DNA of 8,081 nt from JADJLQ01 sp034439915 (lineage in GTDB: Bacteria > Bacteroidota > Bacteroidia > Chitinophagales > Saprospiraceae), in NCBI GenBank assembly GCA_034439915.1, contig JAWXBI010000129.1, positions 1 through 8,081 of the forward strand, written 5' to 3'. Each line of letters opens with the position of its first letter. Position 1 is the stretch's first letter. The position numbers were made by a program, and so were the translations under genes. Positions 1-7,561 of the stretch are shown one piece after another. Below the pieces are notes generated by a model that was not told the origin of the DNA, ran no database searches, and was given only the letters and a program-made list of their open reading frames with translations.

Positions 1-483
1 ATACATATTATTGCCATAACGACCGCCATCGAAATGTCAGTGGCTGCCCATAGATTACATATCAAATCCGACATTTGTATCTTTGCCGCAGCGGTCGCAG
101 ATTATAGGCCTTCACATCCTGCAGAAGAAAAAATAAAAAAATCAGGTGATCAACTCGAGCTTATACTCGTTAAAAATCCGGATATCGCCTATGAATTGGG
201 TAAGCTCAAGAAACACTCCCAACTCCATATAGGATTTGCTCTTGAAACTTCCGAAGGGGAAGACTTTGCCAAAGAAAAGCTGGTCAGGAAAAATTTTGAT
301 CTGATCGTTTTAAATTCCCTCCAGGACCAGGGAGCAGGCTTTGGAGGGGACACCAATAAAACCAGTTTTTATTACCCTAACAATAAATCCCGCAAATTTG
401 GGTTAAAATCCAAACAGGAAGTAGCTCAGGATATCATTGAGGCAATCCTTGAGCTGCTTGAATCAAAAAATAAAAAACTATGA
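1..483 (+). CDS. coaBC: Phosphopantothenoylcysteine decarboxylase / phosphopantothenate-cysteine ligase, C-terminal (CoaB) part, 5' truncated by window edge
   Basis: The frame is open from base 1, so the gene starts outside the window; the first ATG at 34 is internal. The 160 visible codons are the CoaB half of the bifunctional CoaBC flavoprotein. CoaB joins cysteine to 4'-phosphopantothenate using CTP, and the CoaA-proximal CoaC half (not visible) then decarboxylates the product in cytosolic coenzyme A synthesis. Landmarks in order are a TAIEMS segment, the AAAVADYRP motif, KIKK (containing the lysine used by CoaB), NPDI, IGFALET and FGGDTNK, all in the order expected for the family. The gene ends at TGA (481-483), which overlaps the porD start as ATGA, so translational coupling is likely. 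CoaBC next to a DUF4835/PorD gene is a familiar Bacteroidota arrangement. No truncation or frameshift is visible in this part. Confidence 0.95.
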   Translation: MHIIAITTAIEMSVAAHRLHIKSDICIFAAAVADYRPSHPAEEKIKKSGDQLELILVKNPDIAYELGKLKKHSQLHIGFALETSEGEDFAKEKLVRKNFDLIVLNSLQDQGAGFGGDTNKTSFYYPNNKSRKFGLKSKQEVAQDIIEAILELLESKNKKL

Positions 484-1376
484 AAAAATTATTGGCTTCC
501 CTGATTTTGTCGGTTATGGTAACTTTTGTTTTTGGGCAGGAATTTAATGCTCAATTTAAAGTATCCACTCCAAAACTTCAAAATACAGATCCCAAAGTGT
601 TTAAGGATCTGGAAGACGATGCCAGGCAATTTATCAATACCAGGACCTGGACCAATGATAAATATGAAAACACGGAGCGGATCAAATGTAATTTCCTATT
701 GACCATCAAAGAAGAACTCAGCACCAATACGTTTAAGGCAGATTTGACGGTAGCGGCCTCCCGACCTGTATTTGGCAGCAATTATGAGACTCCATTGATC
801 AATTACATCGACAAAGAAATCACATTTTCCTATGAACCCAACCGGCCATTAAATTATGTCCAGAATTCTTTTACGGACAATTTTACGGCTATACTGGCTT
901 TTTACCTCAACGTCATTATTGGTCTGGATTATGACAGTTTTGCCGCAAATGGAGGCAATGATTATTTTCTGATCAGCCAGAATATCGTCAATCAAATTCC
1001 TGCCAATGCCAATGCACCGGGGTGGAAAGCTTCAGAGGGTAACCGGAACCGGTATTGGTTGATTGAATCGATTCTCAGCCCAAGACTCAGGCCCATGCGA
1101 ACCGCCTGGTACCAATATCATCGTTTAGGTCTGGATATGATGCATCAAAATGCCGATGAAGGAAAAATGGCCTTACTGAAATCCATGGAGACCATCGACG
1201 CTGCAAAACGGAATTATCCGGTGGCCGTCTGGATACAATTGTTTGTTGATGCCAAAACCAATGAGCTGGTCGAGATCTTTAAGAAGTCAGCTAAACCCCA
1301 GCAACAAAGTGTATACAATATACTCAGCCGCCTCGACCCTTCTGCTGCCCTGAAATACCAATCCATTTTACAATAG
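480..1376 (+). CDS. porD: PorD-family (DUF4835) type IX secretion system protein
   Basis: This 298-residue protein has the length and motifs of the DUF4835 family, annotated as T9SS protein PorD. Residues 1-19 form a typical signal peptide (KK, hydrophobic stretch, ending FG before Q20), so the mature protein is predicted to be periplasmic. Family landmarks are RTWTNDKYENTERIKC (about 55-70), SRPVFGSNYETPLINYID (about 94-111), LAFYLNVIIGLDYDSF (about 139-154), a GGNDYF stretch near 158-163, and GW...NRNRYWLIE (about 181-196). PorD is needed for T9SS function in Porphyromonas gingivalis, but its exact biochemical role is not settled. The start ATG overlaps the coaBC stop and is preceded by an A-rich stretch rather than a Shine-Dalgarno sequence, as is usual in this phylum. 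In many Bacteroidota recN follows this gene; here a purN-type gene does. A gene for a T9SS-sorted protein lies under 1 kb beyond purN. Confidence 0.9.
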   Translation: MKKLLASLILSVMVTFVFGQEFNAQFKVSTPKLQNTDPKVFKDLEDDARQFINTRTWTNDKYENTERIKCNFLLTIKEELSTNTFKADLTVAASRPVFGSNYETPLINYIDKEITFSYEPNRPLNYVQNSFTDNFTAILAFYLNVIIGLDYDSFAANGGNDYFLISQNIVNQIPANANAPGWKASEGNRNRYWLIESILSPRLRPMRTAWYQYHRLGLDMMHQNADEGKMALLKSMETIDAAKRNYPVAVWIQLFVDAKTNELVEIFKKSAKPQQQSVYNILSRLDPSAALKYQSILQ

Positions 1377-1382
1377 AGTGGT

Positions 1383-1964
1383 TTGAAACATATCGCGATC
1401 TTTGCTTCAGGCCATGGAACGAATGCAAAAAATATCATTCATTATTTTAAGGGGCATCGTCTCCTTAATATTGCCCTTATAGTATCCAGTCAACCAAAAG
1501 CCGGCGTACTCGAGGTCGCAGCAAAAGCCGGGATCCCTGCTATTGTTTTAGATAAAAAAGAGTATTATGGATCCGGTGAAGATCTCCGGCATTCACTAAT
1601 CACTTATGGTATTGATGGTGTCGTGCTCGCCGGTTTTTTATGGTTAATTCCGTCTTATATATTAGAAAGGTATGCTCACGCCGTGATCAATATCCACCCT
1701 GCCCTGCTGCCTAAATATGGGGGCAAAGGCATGTATGGTCTGCGTGTACACCAGACCGTGTGGGCCAACCGGGAGACCTCCTCAGGCATTACCATCCATG
1801 AAGTCAATGCGCATTACGATGAAGGAAAAATTATCTTTCAGGCCAGTTGCCCGGTCTCTGCCGAAGATACACCGGATGACATTGCACAAAAAGTACACCA
1901 ATTGGAATATACCCATTACCCTAAAGTCATGGAGGATTTTTTCCTTAACCCCACTCGGGTTTAA
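1383..1964 (+). CDS. purN: Phosphoribosylglycinamide formyltransferase (GAR transformylase), TTG start
   Basis: This 193-residue protein transfers a formyl group from 10-formyltetrahydrofolate to glycinamide ribonucleotide, the third step of de novo purine synthesis in the cytosol. It begins with IAIFASGHGTNAKNII, the phosphate-binding loop of the formyltransferase fold. The catalytic triad of the family is intact: Asn103 and His105 in NIHPALLPKYGG, and Asp146 in HYDEGKIIF. It is slightly shorter than E. coli PurN (212 residues) and matches the Bacteroidota form with the KYGGKGMYG loop. No ATG or GTG fits the conserved N-terminus. The only suitable start is TTG at 1383, six bases after the porD TAG and in the same reading frame. 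Close spacing suggests cotranscription with coaBC and porD and coupled initiation. The function is secure; the exact start is less so. Confidence 0.93.
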   Translation: MKHIAIFASGHGTNAKNIIHYFKGHRLLNIALIVSSQPKAGVLEVAAKAGIPAIVLDKKEYYGSGEDLRHSLITYGIDGVVLAGFLWLIPSYILERYAHAVINIHPALLPKYGGKGMYGLRVHQTVWANRETSSGITIHEVNAHYDEGKIIFQASCPVSAEDTPDDIAQKVHQLEYTHYPKVMEDFFLNPTRV

Positions 1965-2021
1965 ACAAAATATCCAGACTCTTCCTTTGAATGTTGTATT
2001 AAGTTGAATGATAAAGGATCC

Positions 2022-3173
2022 TTATGGTTTTAGAATCAACAATCTTTTACTGCTGATAACCTGGTTCATATCTTGTTGAAAAATTAAAAAATAGGTTCCT
2101 TTATTTAAAAAATTGAATGCATAATCCAGGGTTTTGTTGGACTCCAGATAAAAGTTTTCCCTCCAAACCTCCACGCCGATGAGGTTGACAATCCGCAGGG
2201 TATAGAGTCCTGGATTATTAATCAGTAATTCAATCCTCAATGTCCCAAAAGTATACGGATTAGGAAAAAAAAACAAATTGGGTTTAAAATCATCTATTAC
2301 AATCAAATCCTTATAAATATCTGGAGCACGATACCTGATGTAATTCAATTCCTGATTGTTCTTATATTGGATTAAAGCGATAGGTTCGGTGAATGCTGCC
2401 GCATAAAAAGATATTTCCCTTAATGTATCGGTGCGGAACAATTTGGGAAACCGCACAAAACGGGTCACATTTTGCCAATCCAGATTCGCTTTTCTGGTTT
2501 CAATCCAGGTCTGTTGTACCGAAATCCTGTCTTCGCGAACCGTGTTGTAGCGGTGCAAATGAAGGTCGAGAATCGTACTGTCTTTAAGCCGGGAAATCGT
2601 TTCAATACCCATAATTATTCTCACCGAATCCGGGCTATATGGCAACTGGGCTTTGAGGGTTGCCGGCAAAAGATTCATATCGCAAGGATAGATCAATTGA
2701 TATTTTTCAACCAGGTTTTTTCCAATTTCAAAATTGACTTTCCGGATGAGTTTGGAAGGAAAATAATATCCGTTAGACAGGGTCCCATCGCCAAATAAGT
2801 CGATCCCGGCGATCCCCACAGCTTCTATCTTCTGCGGTCCGACCTTATAAAATTCCCTGGACTGGTGTCCTATCCAGATAAATGCGTTTGATCCCCTTAA
2901 AGCTTCCGGTTCCCCCGATGTGGGTTGAAGGATGGTGCGTTTGATATAGGGTGCCCTGACGCCGTTGAGGTCCCATTTTGTGCTGTCGCTGTGGAAAGGC
3001 CAATAACGGATGTTCCTTGGCTGATTGTCCTGCATCAGGTATAAGGTGTCACCCAATTGCGGAATGATAAAAGAGTGTTTAATAGTTTGTCCGTTTACCA
3101 CACTACCCGGAGCTAAAAGATATAGCCAGGCGAAGCCAATAATAAAAAGTTTATGGGATAGAGGTCTGTTCAC
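2022..3173 (-). CDS. Secreted protein of unknown function with T9SS type A C-terminal sorting domain
   Basis: The 383-residue product has a signal peptide at about residues 1-28 (basic start, FIIGFAWLYLLAPG core, likely cleavage before Gln29). At about 302-383 it has a C-terminal domain of the T9SS type A (Por secretion tail) kind: FPNPY at 303-307, alternating beta-strands such as LYTLRIVNLIGVEVW, a KGTYFL turn at 358-363 and a final KRLLILKP. Such tails direct export across the outer membrane by the PorSS and are removed or used for surface attachment. I do not recognise the middle part (about 30-300); it is rich in beta-prone and aromatic segments and shows no catalytic motif I can name. 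The start is GTG at 3173; no in-frame ATG precedes the signal peptide before a stop at 3192-3194. The gene converges on purN, is preceded by a candidate promoter, and may be transcribed separately from the ABC exporter gene 78 bases upstream. Confidence 0.85.
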   Translation of the reverse strand: MNRPLSHKLFIIGFAWLYLLAPGSVVNGQTIKHSFIIPQLGDTLYLMQDNQPRNIRYWPFHSDSTKWDLNGVRAPYIKRTILQPTSGEPEALRGSNAFIWIGHQSREFYKVGPQKIEAVGIAGIDLFGDGTLSNGYYFPSKLIRKVNFEIGKNLVEKYQLIYPCDMNLLPATLKAQLPYSPDSVRIIMGIETISRLKDSTILDLHLHRYNTVREDRISVQQTWIETRKANLDWQNVTRFVRFPKLFRTDTLREISFYAAAFTEPIALIQYKNNQELNYIRYRAPDIYKDLIVIDDFKPNLFFFPNPYTFGTLRIELLINNPGLYTLRIVNLIGVEVWRENFYLESNKTLDYAFNFLNKGTYFLIFQQDMNQVISSKRLLILKP

Positions 3174-3204
3174 AGAATCTAAATCTGTTAATTACGTGCG
3201 TAAG

Positions 3205-3235
3205 TTAATATAACCATAGAGATTAGAAAGACAAA
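3205..3235 (-). promoter_or_regulatory. Candidate Bacteroidota-type promoter for the T9SS cargo gene
   Basis: Read on the minus strand, TTTG (3235-3232) is followed after exactly 19 bases by TATATTAA (3212-3205). The Bacteroidota housekeeping sigma consensus is TTTG, a spacer of about 19-21, then TAnnTTTG, so the -33 box is perfect and the -7 box matches TAnnTT but not the final TG. A start about 25 bases before the GTG would give a short leader. A small inverted repeat, ttacg-tg-cgtaa at 3192-3203, lies just downstream of the -7 box. The call rests on motif matching only. Confidence 0.4.
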
Positions 3236-3251
3236 AACCCAGGTCTTACCA

Positions 3252-5054
3252 TCACAAACCATGTTGTACTTCCAGGTATCGTTTGTATGCTCCACCGGAA
3301 GCTACTAATTGTTCGTGTGAACCAGACTCTACGATCTGGCCTTCTTCTATTACTACGATCAAATCCGCCTTTTGGATAGTTGAAAGGCGATGAGCAATCA
3401 CAATAGCTGTTTTGTCTGGCAATACCCGGTCAAGGGCTTGCTGGATCAATTTTTCAGAAGCCGAGTCGAGGGCTGAGGTGGCTTCATCCAGAATCAGCAC
3501 CGGGGATTTCCGCAGCAGAGCTCTGGCGAGGGTGAGCCTTTGTCTTTGTCCACCGCTCAGTTTCTGGCCGCGGTCGCCGATCTGCAATTGATAAGTCTGT
3601 GCAGTATTCAGAATAAATTCATCGGCATAGGCCAGGTGGGCAGCTTCTTCGATTTCATTTTTATTGACCGGAATTCCAAACGTTATATTTTCTTCCACTG
3701 TTCCATGAAAAAGAATGGCTTCCTGGGTAACGATGGCAAACAAACTGCGCAGGGATTGAAGTTCAATCTCCTTAATGTTTATATGGTCTAACCGGATTTC
3801 ACCTTCCACCACATCATAAAACCGCGGCAATAAATCGACCAGGGTGCTTTTGCCCGACCCTGACCTTCCTACGAATGCAACCGTTTTACCTTTAGGAATA
3901 GTAAGATTTATATTTTTTAATATCCACGGGCCATCTTCATCGTACCGAAAAGAGACATTGATAAACTGAATGTGTTCTTTAAAATCCGAAACCTTTTTGG
4001 CCTGGGGTATACTTTCGATAGTGATTGGCGTTTCCAGTATATGGTTGATCCGATCGAGGGCGGCACTGGCTTTTTGAAGATTAAACCAGGCGTGGGACAA
4101 GGCTTTAGAGGGATCAATAACACTGTAAAAAGCAAAAATAAAAGTGAGAAAAACTTCCGGGGCCAGCTGTAGAGCAAACACCTGCCTGCTACCTATATAC
4201 AACAAGGTAATCACCGCTGCTACCCCGAGGAATTCGGAAAGTGGGGCTGAGAGGTCTCTACGGCGGAACATATGCAAGCTGATATCGCGGTAGGACCCGT
4301 TTTCCCGGTTAAATCTTTCCTTCATAAACGATTCACCATTAAATGCTTTAATGATGCGCATGCCCCCTATCGTTTCTTCAAGGGTGCTGCTGACAAGCCC
4401 CAATTGATCCTGTGCCTGTTTAGATTGTTTTTTCAGCCTTCTGGAGACCCCTCCGATCACTCCACCAATAAATAACATCAGAATAAAAACCACTACCGTA
4501 AGTACCGGACTGACGTAAATCATAAAGATCAGGCTGCCCAATAAGATAATGGGTTCCCGGAAGATAGCTTCAATAGTGGATAAGACTGACCATTCGATTT
4601 CCAGGACATCGTTGGTCATCCTGGACATGAGGTCACCTTTTCGTTCATTGCTGAAAAATGCGACCGGCAGGACCAGCAACTTTTGATAAAGCTTTTGCCG
4701 GATATCCCGGATAATACCGGTCCTCAGCCTGCTGATGACGTATAAGGCCAGGTAACGAAAAAGGTTTTTAAAAAAAAGGACTGCCAGCAAAAAAATACAA
4801 ACCAGGACCAGGGCACGGTGTTTTCCTTGCTCCGCAATGAGCGCTCCAAAATAGTTCCGGATATCCTGCAACAAACCCGCGGACGGTGCAACAGTGGTAT
4901 TGCCTTTCATATCAAACAGGATCTGGAAAAAGGGGATAAAGGCAGGTATAGTGACTACTGTAAATACGGCCAGCAACAAATTAAACAGCGCAGCAAAAGA
5001 AAGTACTTTGGTATAGGGGCGGAGGTAGGGTAATAAATTTAATAATGTTTTCAT
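3252..5054 (-). CDS. ABC exporter, fused permease and ATP-binding domains (MsbA-like)
   Basis: This 600-residue half-transporter has an N-terminal membrane domain of about six helices (roughly residues 15-320) and a C-terminal nucleotide-binding domain (about 360-600). The ATPase motifs are complete: A-loop Tyr371, Walker A GRSGSGKST at 396-404, Q-loop Gln444, signature LSGGQ at 499-503, Walker B VLILDE at 519-524, D-loop SALD at 527-530 and switch His555. It should act as a homodimer in the inner membrane, using ATP to export a substrate. Overall form resembles MsbA, which flips lipid A, but the sequence does not fix the substrate; other lipid or drug exporters share it. It is the last gene of the efp-accB-accC run, 45 bases after accC, and neighbouring fatty acid genes mildly favour a lipid-related role. 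The ATG at 5054 has a clear GGAGG nine bases upstream, which supports the start. Confidence 0.93.
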   Translation of the reverse strand: MKTLLNLLPYLRPYTKVLSFAALFNLLLAVFTVVTIPAFIPFFQILFDMKGNTTVAPSAGLLQDIRNYFGALIAEQGKHRALVLVCIFLLAVLFFKNLFRYLALYVISRLRTGIIRDIRQKLYQKLLVLPVAFFSNERKGDLMSRMTNDVLEIEWSVLSTIEAIFREPIILLGSLIFMIYVSPVLTVVVFILMLFIGGVIGGVSRRLKKQSKQAQDQLGLVSSTLEETIGGMRIIKAFNGESFMKERFNRENGSYRDISLHMFRRRDLSAPLSEFLGVAAVITLLYIGSRQVFALQLAPEVFLTFIFAFYSVIDPSKALSHAWFNLQKASAALDRINHILETPITIESIPQAKKVSDFKEHIQFINVSFRYDEDGPWILKNINLTIPKGKTVAFVGRSGSGKSTLVDLLPRFYDVVEGEIRLDHINIKEIELQSLRSLFAIVTQEAILFHGTVEENITFGIPVNKNEIEEAAHLAYADEFILNTAQTYQLQIGDRGQKLSGGQRQRLTLARALLRKSPVLILDEATSALDSASEKLIQQALDRVLPDKTAIVIAHRLSTIQKADLIVVIEEGQIVESGSHEQLVASGGAYKRYLEVQHGL

Positions 5055-5063
5055 TTGTACAAA

Positions 5064-5068
5064 CCTCC
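5064..5068 (-). promoter_or_regulatory. Strong Shine-Dalgarno sequence (GGAGG) for the ABC exporter
   Basis: On the minus strand GGAGG is followed by nine bases and then the ATG at 5054. The other starts in this window have A-rich or featureless leaders, as is usual in Bacteroidota, so this site stands out. It fixes the start of the ABC exporter and suggests that ribosomes can load here independently of accC. Confidence 0.55.
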
Positions 5069-5069
5069 A

Positions 5070-5092
5070 TGCCTATCAGGCTGATACCGGCA
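5070..5092 (-). repeat. Inverted repeat between accC and the ABC exporter gene
   Basis: The plus strand reads TATCAG-G-CTGATA at 5074-5086, a perfect 6+6 inverted repeat with one central base. It is flanked by TGCC (5070-5073) and GGCA (5089-5092), which extend the symmetry apart from two extra C bases at 5087-5088. It lies immediately upstream of the GGAGG site and is not followed by a T-run on either strand, so it is a poor intrinsic terminator. It could be an operator, an mRNA processing hairpin or chance. Confidence 0.4.
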
Positions 5093-5099
5093 GCAGGGA

Positions 5100-6446
5100 T
5101 TATTTGATGTTTTTAAAATCCCAGGTATTTAAAAATCCGGTGTGAAAATTCCCTTTTTTAAAATCTTCATTATCCATCAACAACCGGTGAAAAGGCACTG
5201 TTGTTTTAACCCCTTCGACTATAAATTCATCAAGCGCCCTGTTCATTTTAGCCAAGACCTCCTGACGGGTATGGGCCCTGCAAATCAATTTGGCGATCAT
5301 CGAATCGTAATAAGGGGGCACGGTATAACCTGCATAGGCGTGGGTATCTACCCGAACACCATAACCTTTGGGAGTATGAAAAGAGGTGATCTTGCCCGGG
5401 CTTGGCCGAAAATCATTAAAAGGATCTTCGGCATTGATCCTGCATTCCATGGCGCACATTTGCGGGGTGTAGTTTTTGCCTGATAATTTTATACCGGCAG
5501 CTACATTAATTTGTTCTTTGATTAAATCATGATCGATGACTTCTTCCGTCACCGGATGTTCAACCTGGATCCTGGTATTCATTTCCATAAAATAATAATT
5601 CTGGTATTTATCGACCAGAAACTCTATGGTGCCTACCCCTTCATAGCGGATAGCCTTACCTGCTGCCACCGCTGCCTCTCCCATTTTTTTCCGAAGTTTT
5701 TCGGTCATAAACGGAGAAGGAGATTCTTCCACCAATTTCTGATGGCGTCGTTGAATGGAACAATCCCGCTCAGAAAGGTGAATGACCTGCCCAAACTGAT
5801 CTCCAATGATTTGAAATTCTATATGTCTGGGTTCTTCAATATATTTTTCCAGGTAGATGCCATCATTTCCAAAAGCCGCTTTTGCTTCATTGCGGGCAAC
5901 ATTCCACATGGTTTCAAGTTCAGCCTCCTCCCAAACAATCCGCATCCCCTTACCCCCACCTCCGGCAGTAGCTTTAAGGATAATCGGGAAGCCAATGTCT
6001 TTACCAATTTTAATCGCCTGCTTAAAATCTTTTATCAATCCATCGCTCCCGGGTATGACCGGCACCTTGGATTTAATCATGGTTTCTTTCGCCGTTATTT
6101 TGTCACCCATTGAACGGATCTGATCCGGGGTTGGTCCAATAAATTTGATGCCATATTCTGTGCATACCTCTGCAAATCGGGCATTTTCTGCTAAAAAACC
6201 GTAACCGGGATGGACTGCATCGGCGTTGGTAATCTCGACTGCGGATATGATTTTAGGGATATTGAGATAAGATTCACTGCTTGCCGGGGGCCCAATACAA
6301 ACCGCTTCATCGGCAAACCGGACATGCAGGCTATCGCGATCCGCTGTCGAATACACCGCAACGGTTTTGATACCCATTTCCTTGCAGGTACGAATAACCC
6401 TCAAAGCAATCTCCCCGCGATTTGCGATTAAAATTTTATTAAACAT
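5100..6446 (-). CDS. accC: Biotin carboxylase subunit of acetyl-CoA carboxylase
   Basis: AccC carboxylates the biotin on AccB using ATP and bicarbonate, the first half-reaction of acetyl-CoA carboxylase. The 448-residue length is normal for a free-standing AccC (E. coli 449). The N-terminal domain opens with KILIANRGEIALR (4-16) and HPGYGFLAEN (79-88). The ATP-grasp domain has the glycine-rich loop AGGGGKGM at 161-168, HIEFQ at 208-212, RDCSIQRRHQKLVEE at about 227-241 and the active-site block MEMNTRIQVEH with Glu288, Asn290, Arg292 and Glu296. The C-terminal part carries ECRINAEDP and the expected GVKTT segment. It lacks a fused biotin carrier or carboxyltransferase domain, so it is not pyruvate or propionyl-CoA carboxylase alpha. 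It lies 24 bases after accB and 45 before the ABC exporter. No carboxyltransferase gene (accA/accD) is in the window. Confidence 0.97.
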   Translation of the reverse strand: MFNKILIANRGEIALRVIRTCKEMGIKTVAVYSTADRDSLHVRFADEAVCIGPPASSESYLNIPKIISAVEITNADAVHPGYGFLAENARFAEVCTEYGIKFIGPTPDQIRSMGDKITAKETMIKSKVPVIPGSDGLIKDFKQAIKIGKDIGFPIILKATAGGGGKGMRIVWEEAELETMWNVARNEAKAAFGNDGIYLEKYIEEPRHIEFQIIGDQFGQVIHLSERDCSIQRRHQKLVEESPSPFMTEKLRKKMGEAAVAAGKAIRYEGVGTIEFLVDKYQNYYFMEMNTRIQVEHPVTEEVIDHDLIKEQINVAAGIKLSGKNYTPQMCAMECRINAEDPFNDFRPSPGKITSFHTPKGYGVRVDTHAYAGYTVPPYYDSMIAKLICRAHTRQEVLAKMNRALDEFIVEGVKTTVPFHRLLMDNEDFKKGNFHTGFLNTWDFKNIK

Positions 6447-6470
6447 ACTGTCCCGATATTGGCATGTATA

Positions 6471-6971
6471 TTATGCCGGTTCGACTAAAAAAAATACCTG
6501 GTCGTATTCCACCGGAGCAGCATCTTCGACCAGTATTTTGACGATAACCCCTTCGATTTCGGATTCAATTTCATTAAACAATTTCATAGCCTCAATCATA
6601 CACACCACCTGACCATTCTTAATGGCATCGCCCACTTTTACATAGGGTGGTTTATCGGGTGAAGCGGAACGATAAAAAGTACCCACCATAGGGGATTTAA
6701 TCTCTAAATAATGACTTGTTGGTTTAGCTTCAGCTCCGCTGGCTGCAGCCGAGCTTGCAGGGTCTGGTTGTTGACCCGATGTGGAAATTGGAGCGGGCAG
6801 TAAAGCCGGGTGTACTGCCATAGGGGCAACCTGAGCTGGAATCCGATCTCTTATACTGGCTTCCGACTTTAATACCAGTTCAAAATCCCCACGCTTTAAT
6901 TTCAACTCAGCAAGACCCGATTTACTCATCATTTTGATGAGTTCCTGGATTTCTTTGAGATCCATATTCAT
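6471..6971 (-). CDS. accB: Biotin carboxyl carrier protein of acetyl-CoA carboxylase
   Basis: The 166-residue protein carries the biotin that shuttles carboxyl groups from AccC to the carboxyltransferase. Residues 1-40 are the charged N-terminal segment (DLKEIQELIKMM...ELKLKRGDFELVL), which in this family contacts AccC. About 45-84 is a flexible linker rich in Ala, Pro and Ser. About 87-165 is the biotinyl domain, with SPMVGTFYRS at 93-102 and the biotinylation motif EAMK at 127-130 (biotin on Lys130). The ATG at 6971 shares its A with the TAA stop of efp (TAATG), pointing to coupled translation. A second ATG two codons in (6965), giving MDLKEIQ, is equally compatible with the family. It is cotranscribed with accC by position. 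Confidence 0.96.
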   Translation of the reverse strand: MNMDLKEIQELIKMMSKSGLAELKLKRGDFELVLKSEASIRDRIPAQVAPMAVHPALLPAPISTSGQQPDPASSAAASGAEAKPTSHYLEIKSPMVGTFYRSASPDKPPYVKVGDAIKNGQVVCMIEAMKLFNEIESEIEGVIVKILVEDAAPVEYDQVFFLVEPA

Positions 6972-7537
6972 TAACTTTTTACTCGTTCAATATACGACCT
7001 ATTTTGTGTATCTACTTTTATTTTGTCCCCCTCATTGACAAAAAGAGGCACTTTGATTTCGGCCCCCGTTTCAAGCCTGGCGGGCTTTAATGTGTTGGTT
7101 GCCGTGTCCCCCCTGACTCCGGGCTCGGTATACACTACTTCCAGGATCATATGCATAGGCAGGGTAACACTTAAAGGGGTTTCATTTTCAGCATGAAACA
7201 GAATCTCTACATCCATACCTTCCTTCAAAAATTCGGTACCATCAATCATTGTTTCCTGAAGTAAAACCTGATCGTAATTTTCATTATTCATAAAATTATA
7301 ACCCTGGTCGTCTTTGTATAAAAATTGATATTTCCGCCTCTCCATCCTTACCTCATCATACCGGGTGCCTGCAGCGAAAGAGTACTCTATAGTACGACCG
7401 GTGGTCATGCTTTTTAATTTGGTGCGCACAAAGGCGGCACTCCGAGCACTTTTTACATGTTGAAATTCTATGACGGTCCACAAATCATTATTGTGATTTA
7501 AGCACATCCCGTTCCTGATATCTGAGGTCATTGCCAT
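6971..7537 (-). CDS. efp: Translation elongation factor P, with Arg at the tip position
   Basis: EF-P binds stalled ribosomes between the P and E sites and promotes peptide bonds at polyproline stretches. The 188-residue length is typical, and the three beta-barrel domains are recognisable: domain I about 1-65 (SDIRNGMCL, FVRTKLK), domain II about 66-128 (YQFLYKDDQGYNFMN), domain III about 130-188 (YTEPGVRGDTATNTLKPA and the conserved end IKVDTQNRSYIERV). The domain I tip, usually K-P-G-K-G with a modified lysine, here reads K29-S-A-R32-S-A-A. The modified residue is thus an arginine, as in the rhamnosylated EF-P of Pseudomonas and Neisseria (K-S-G-R-N-A-A in Pseudomonas). No EarP or EpmA/EpmB gene is in the window. 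It is the first gene of the run with accB and accC, with a good promoter just upstream and an A-rich leader lacking Shine-Dalgarno. Confidence 0.96.
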   Translation of the reverse strand: MAMTSDIRNGMCLNHNNDLWTVIEFQHVKSARSAAFVRTKLKSMTTGRTIEYSFAAGTRYDEVRMERRKYQFLYKDDQGYNFMNNENYDQVLLQETMIDGTEFLKEGMDVEILFHAENETPLSVTLPMHMILEVVYTEPGVRGDTATNTLKPARLETGAEIKVPLFVNEGDKIKVDTQNRSYIERVKS

Positions 7538-7561
7538 AAGCTTGATTTATTTTTGAGGGCG

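Noticed and set aside
2014..2023. AAGGATCCTT palindrome between purN and the T9SS cargo gene as a bidirectional terminator
   Set aside because: It is only 10 bp with no loop and no T-run next to it, and it overlaps the cargo gene stop codon. It cannot form a useful terminator hairpin.
5529..6113. A 194-codon plus-strand open frame opposite accC
   Set aside because: It is antisense to the conserved ATP-grasp core of accC, whose reading is unambiguous, and its translation resembles no protein I know.
5100..6446. Alternative reading of accC as a pyruvate, propionyl-CoA or urea carboxylase subunit
   Set aside because: The protein stops at 448 residues without fused carrier or transferase domains and sits directly after a stand-alone accB, as expected for acetyl-CoA carboxylase.
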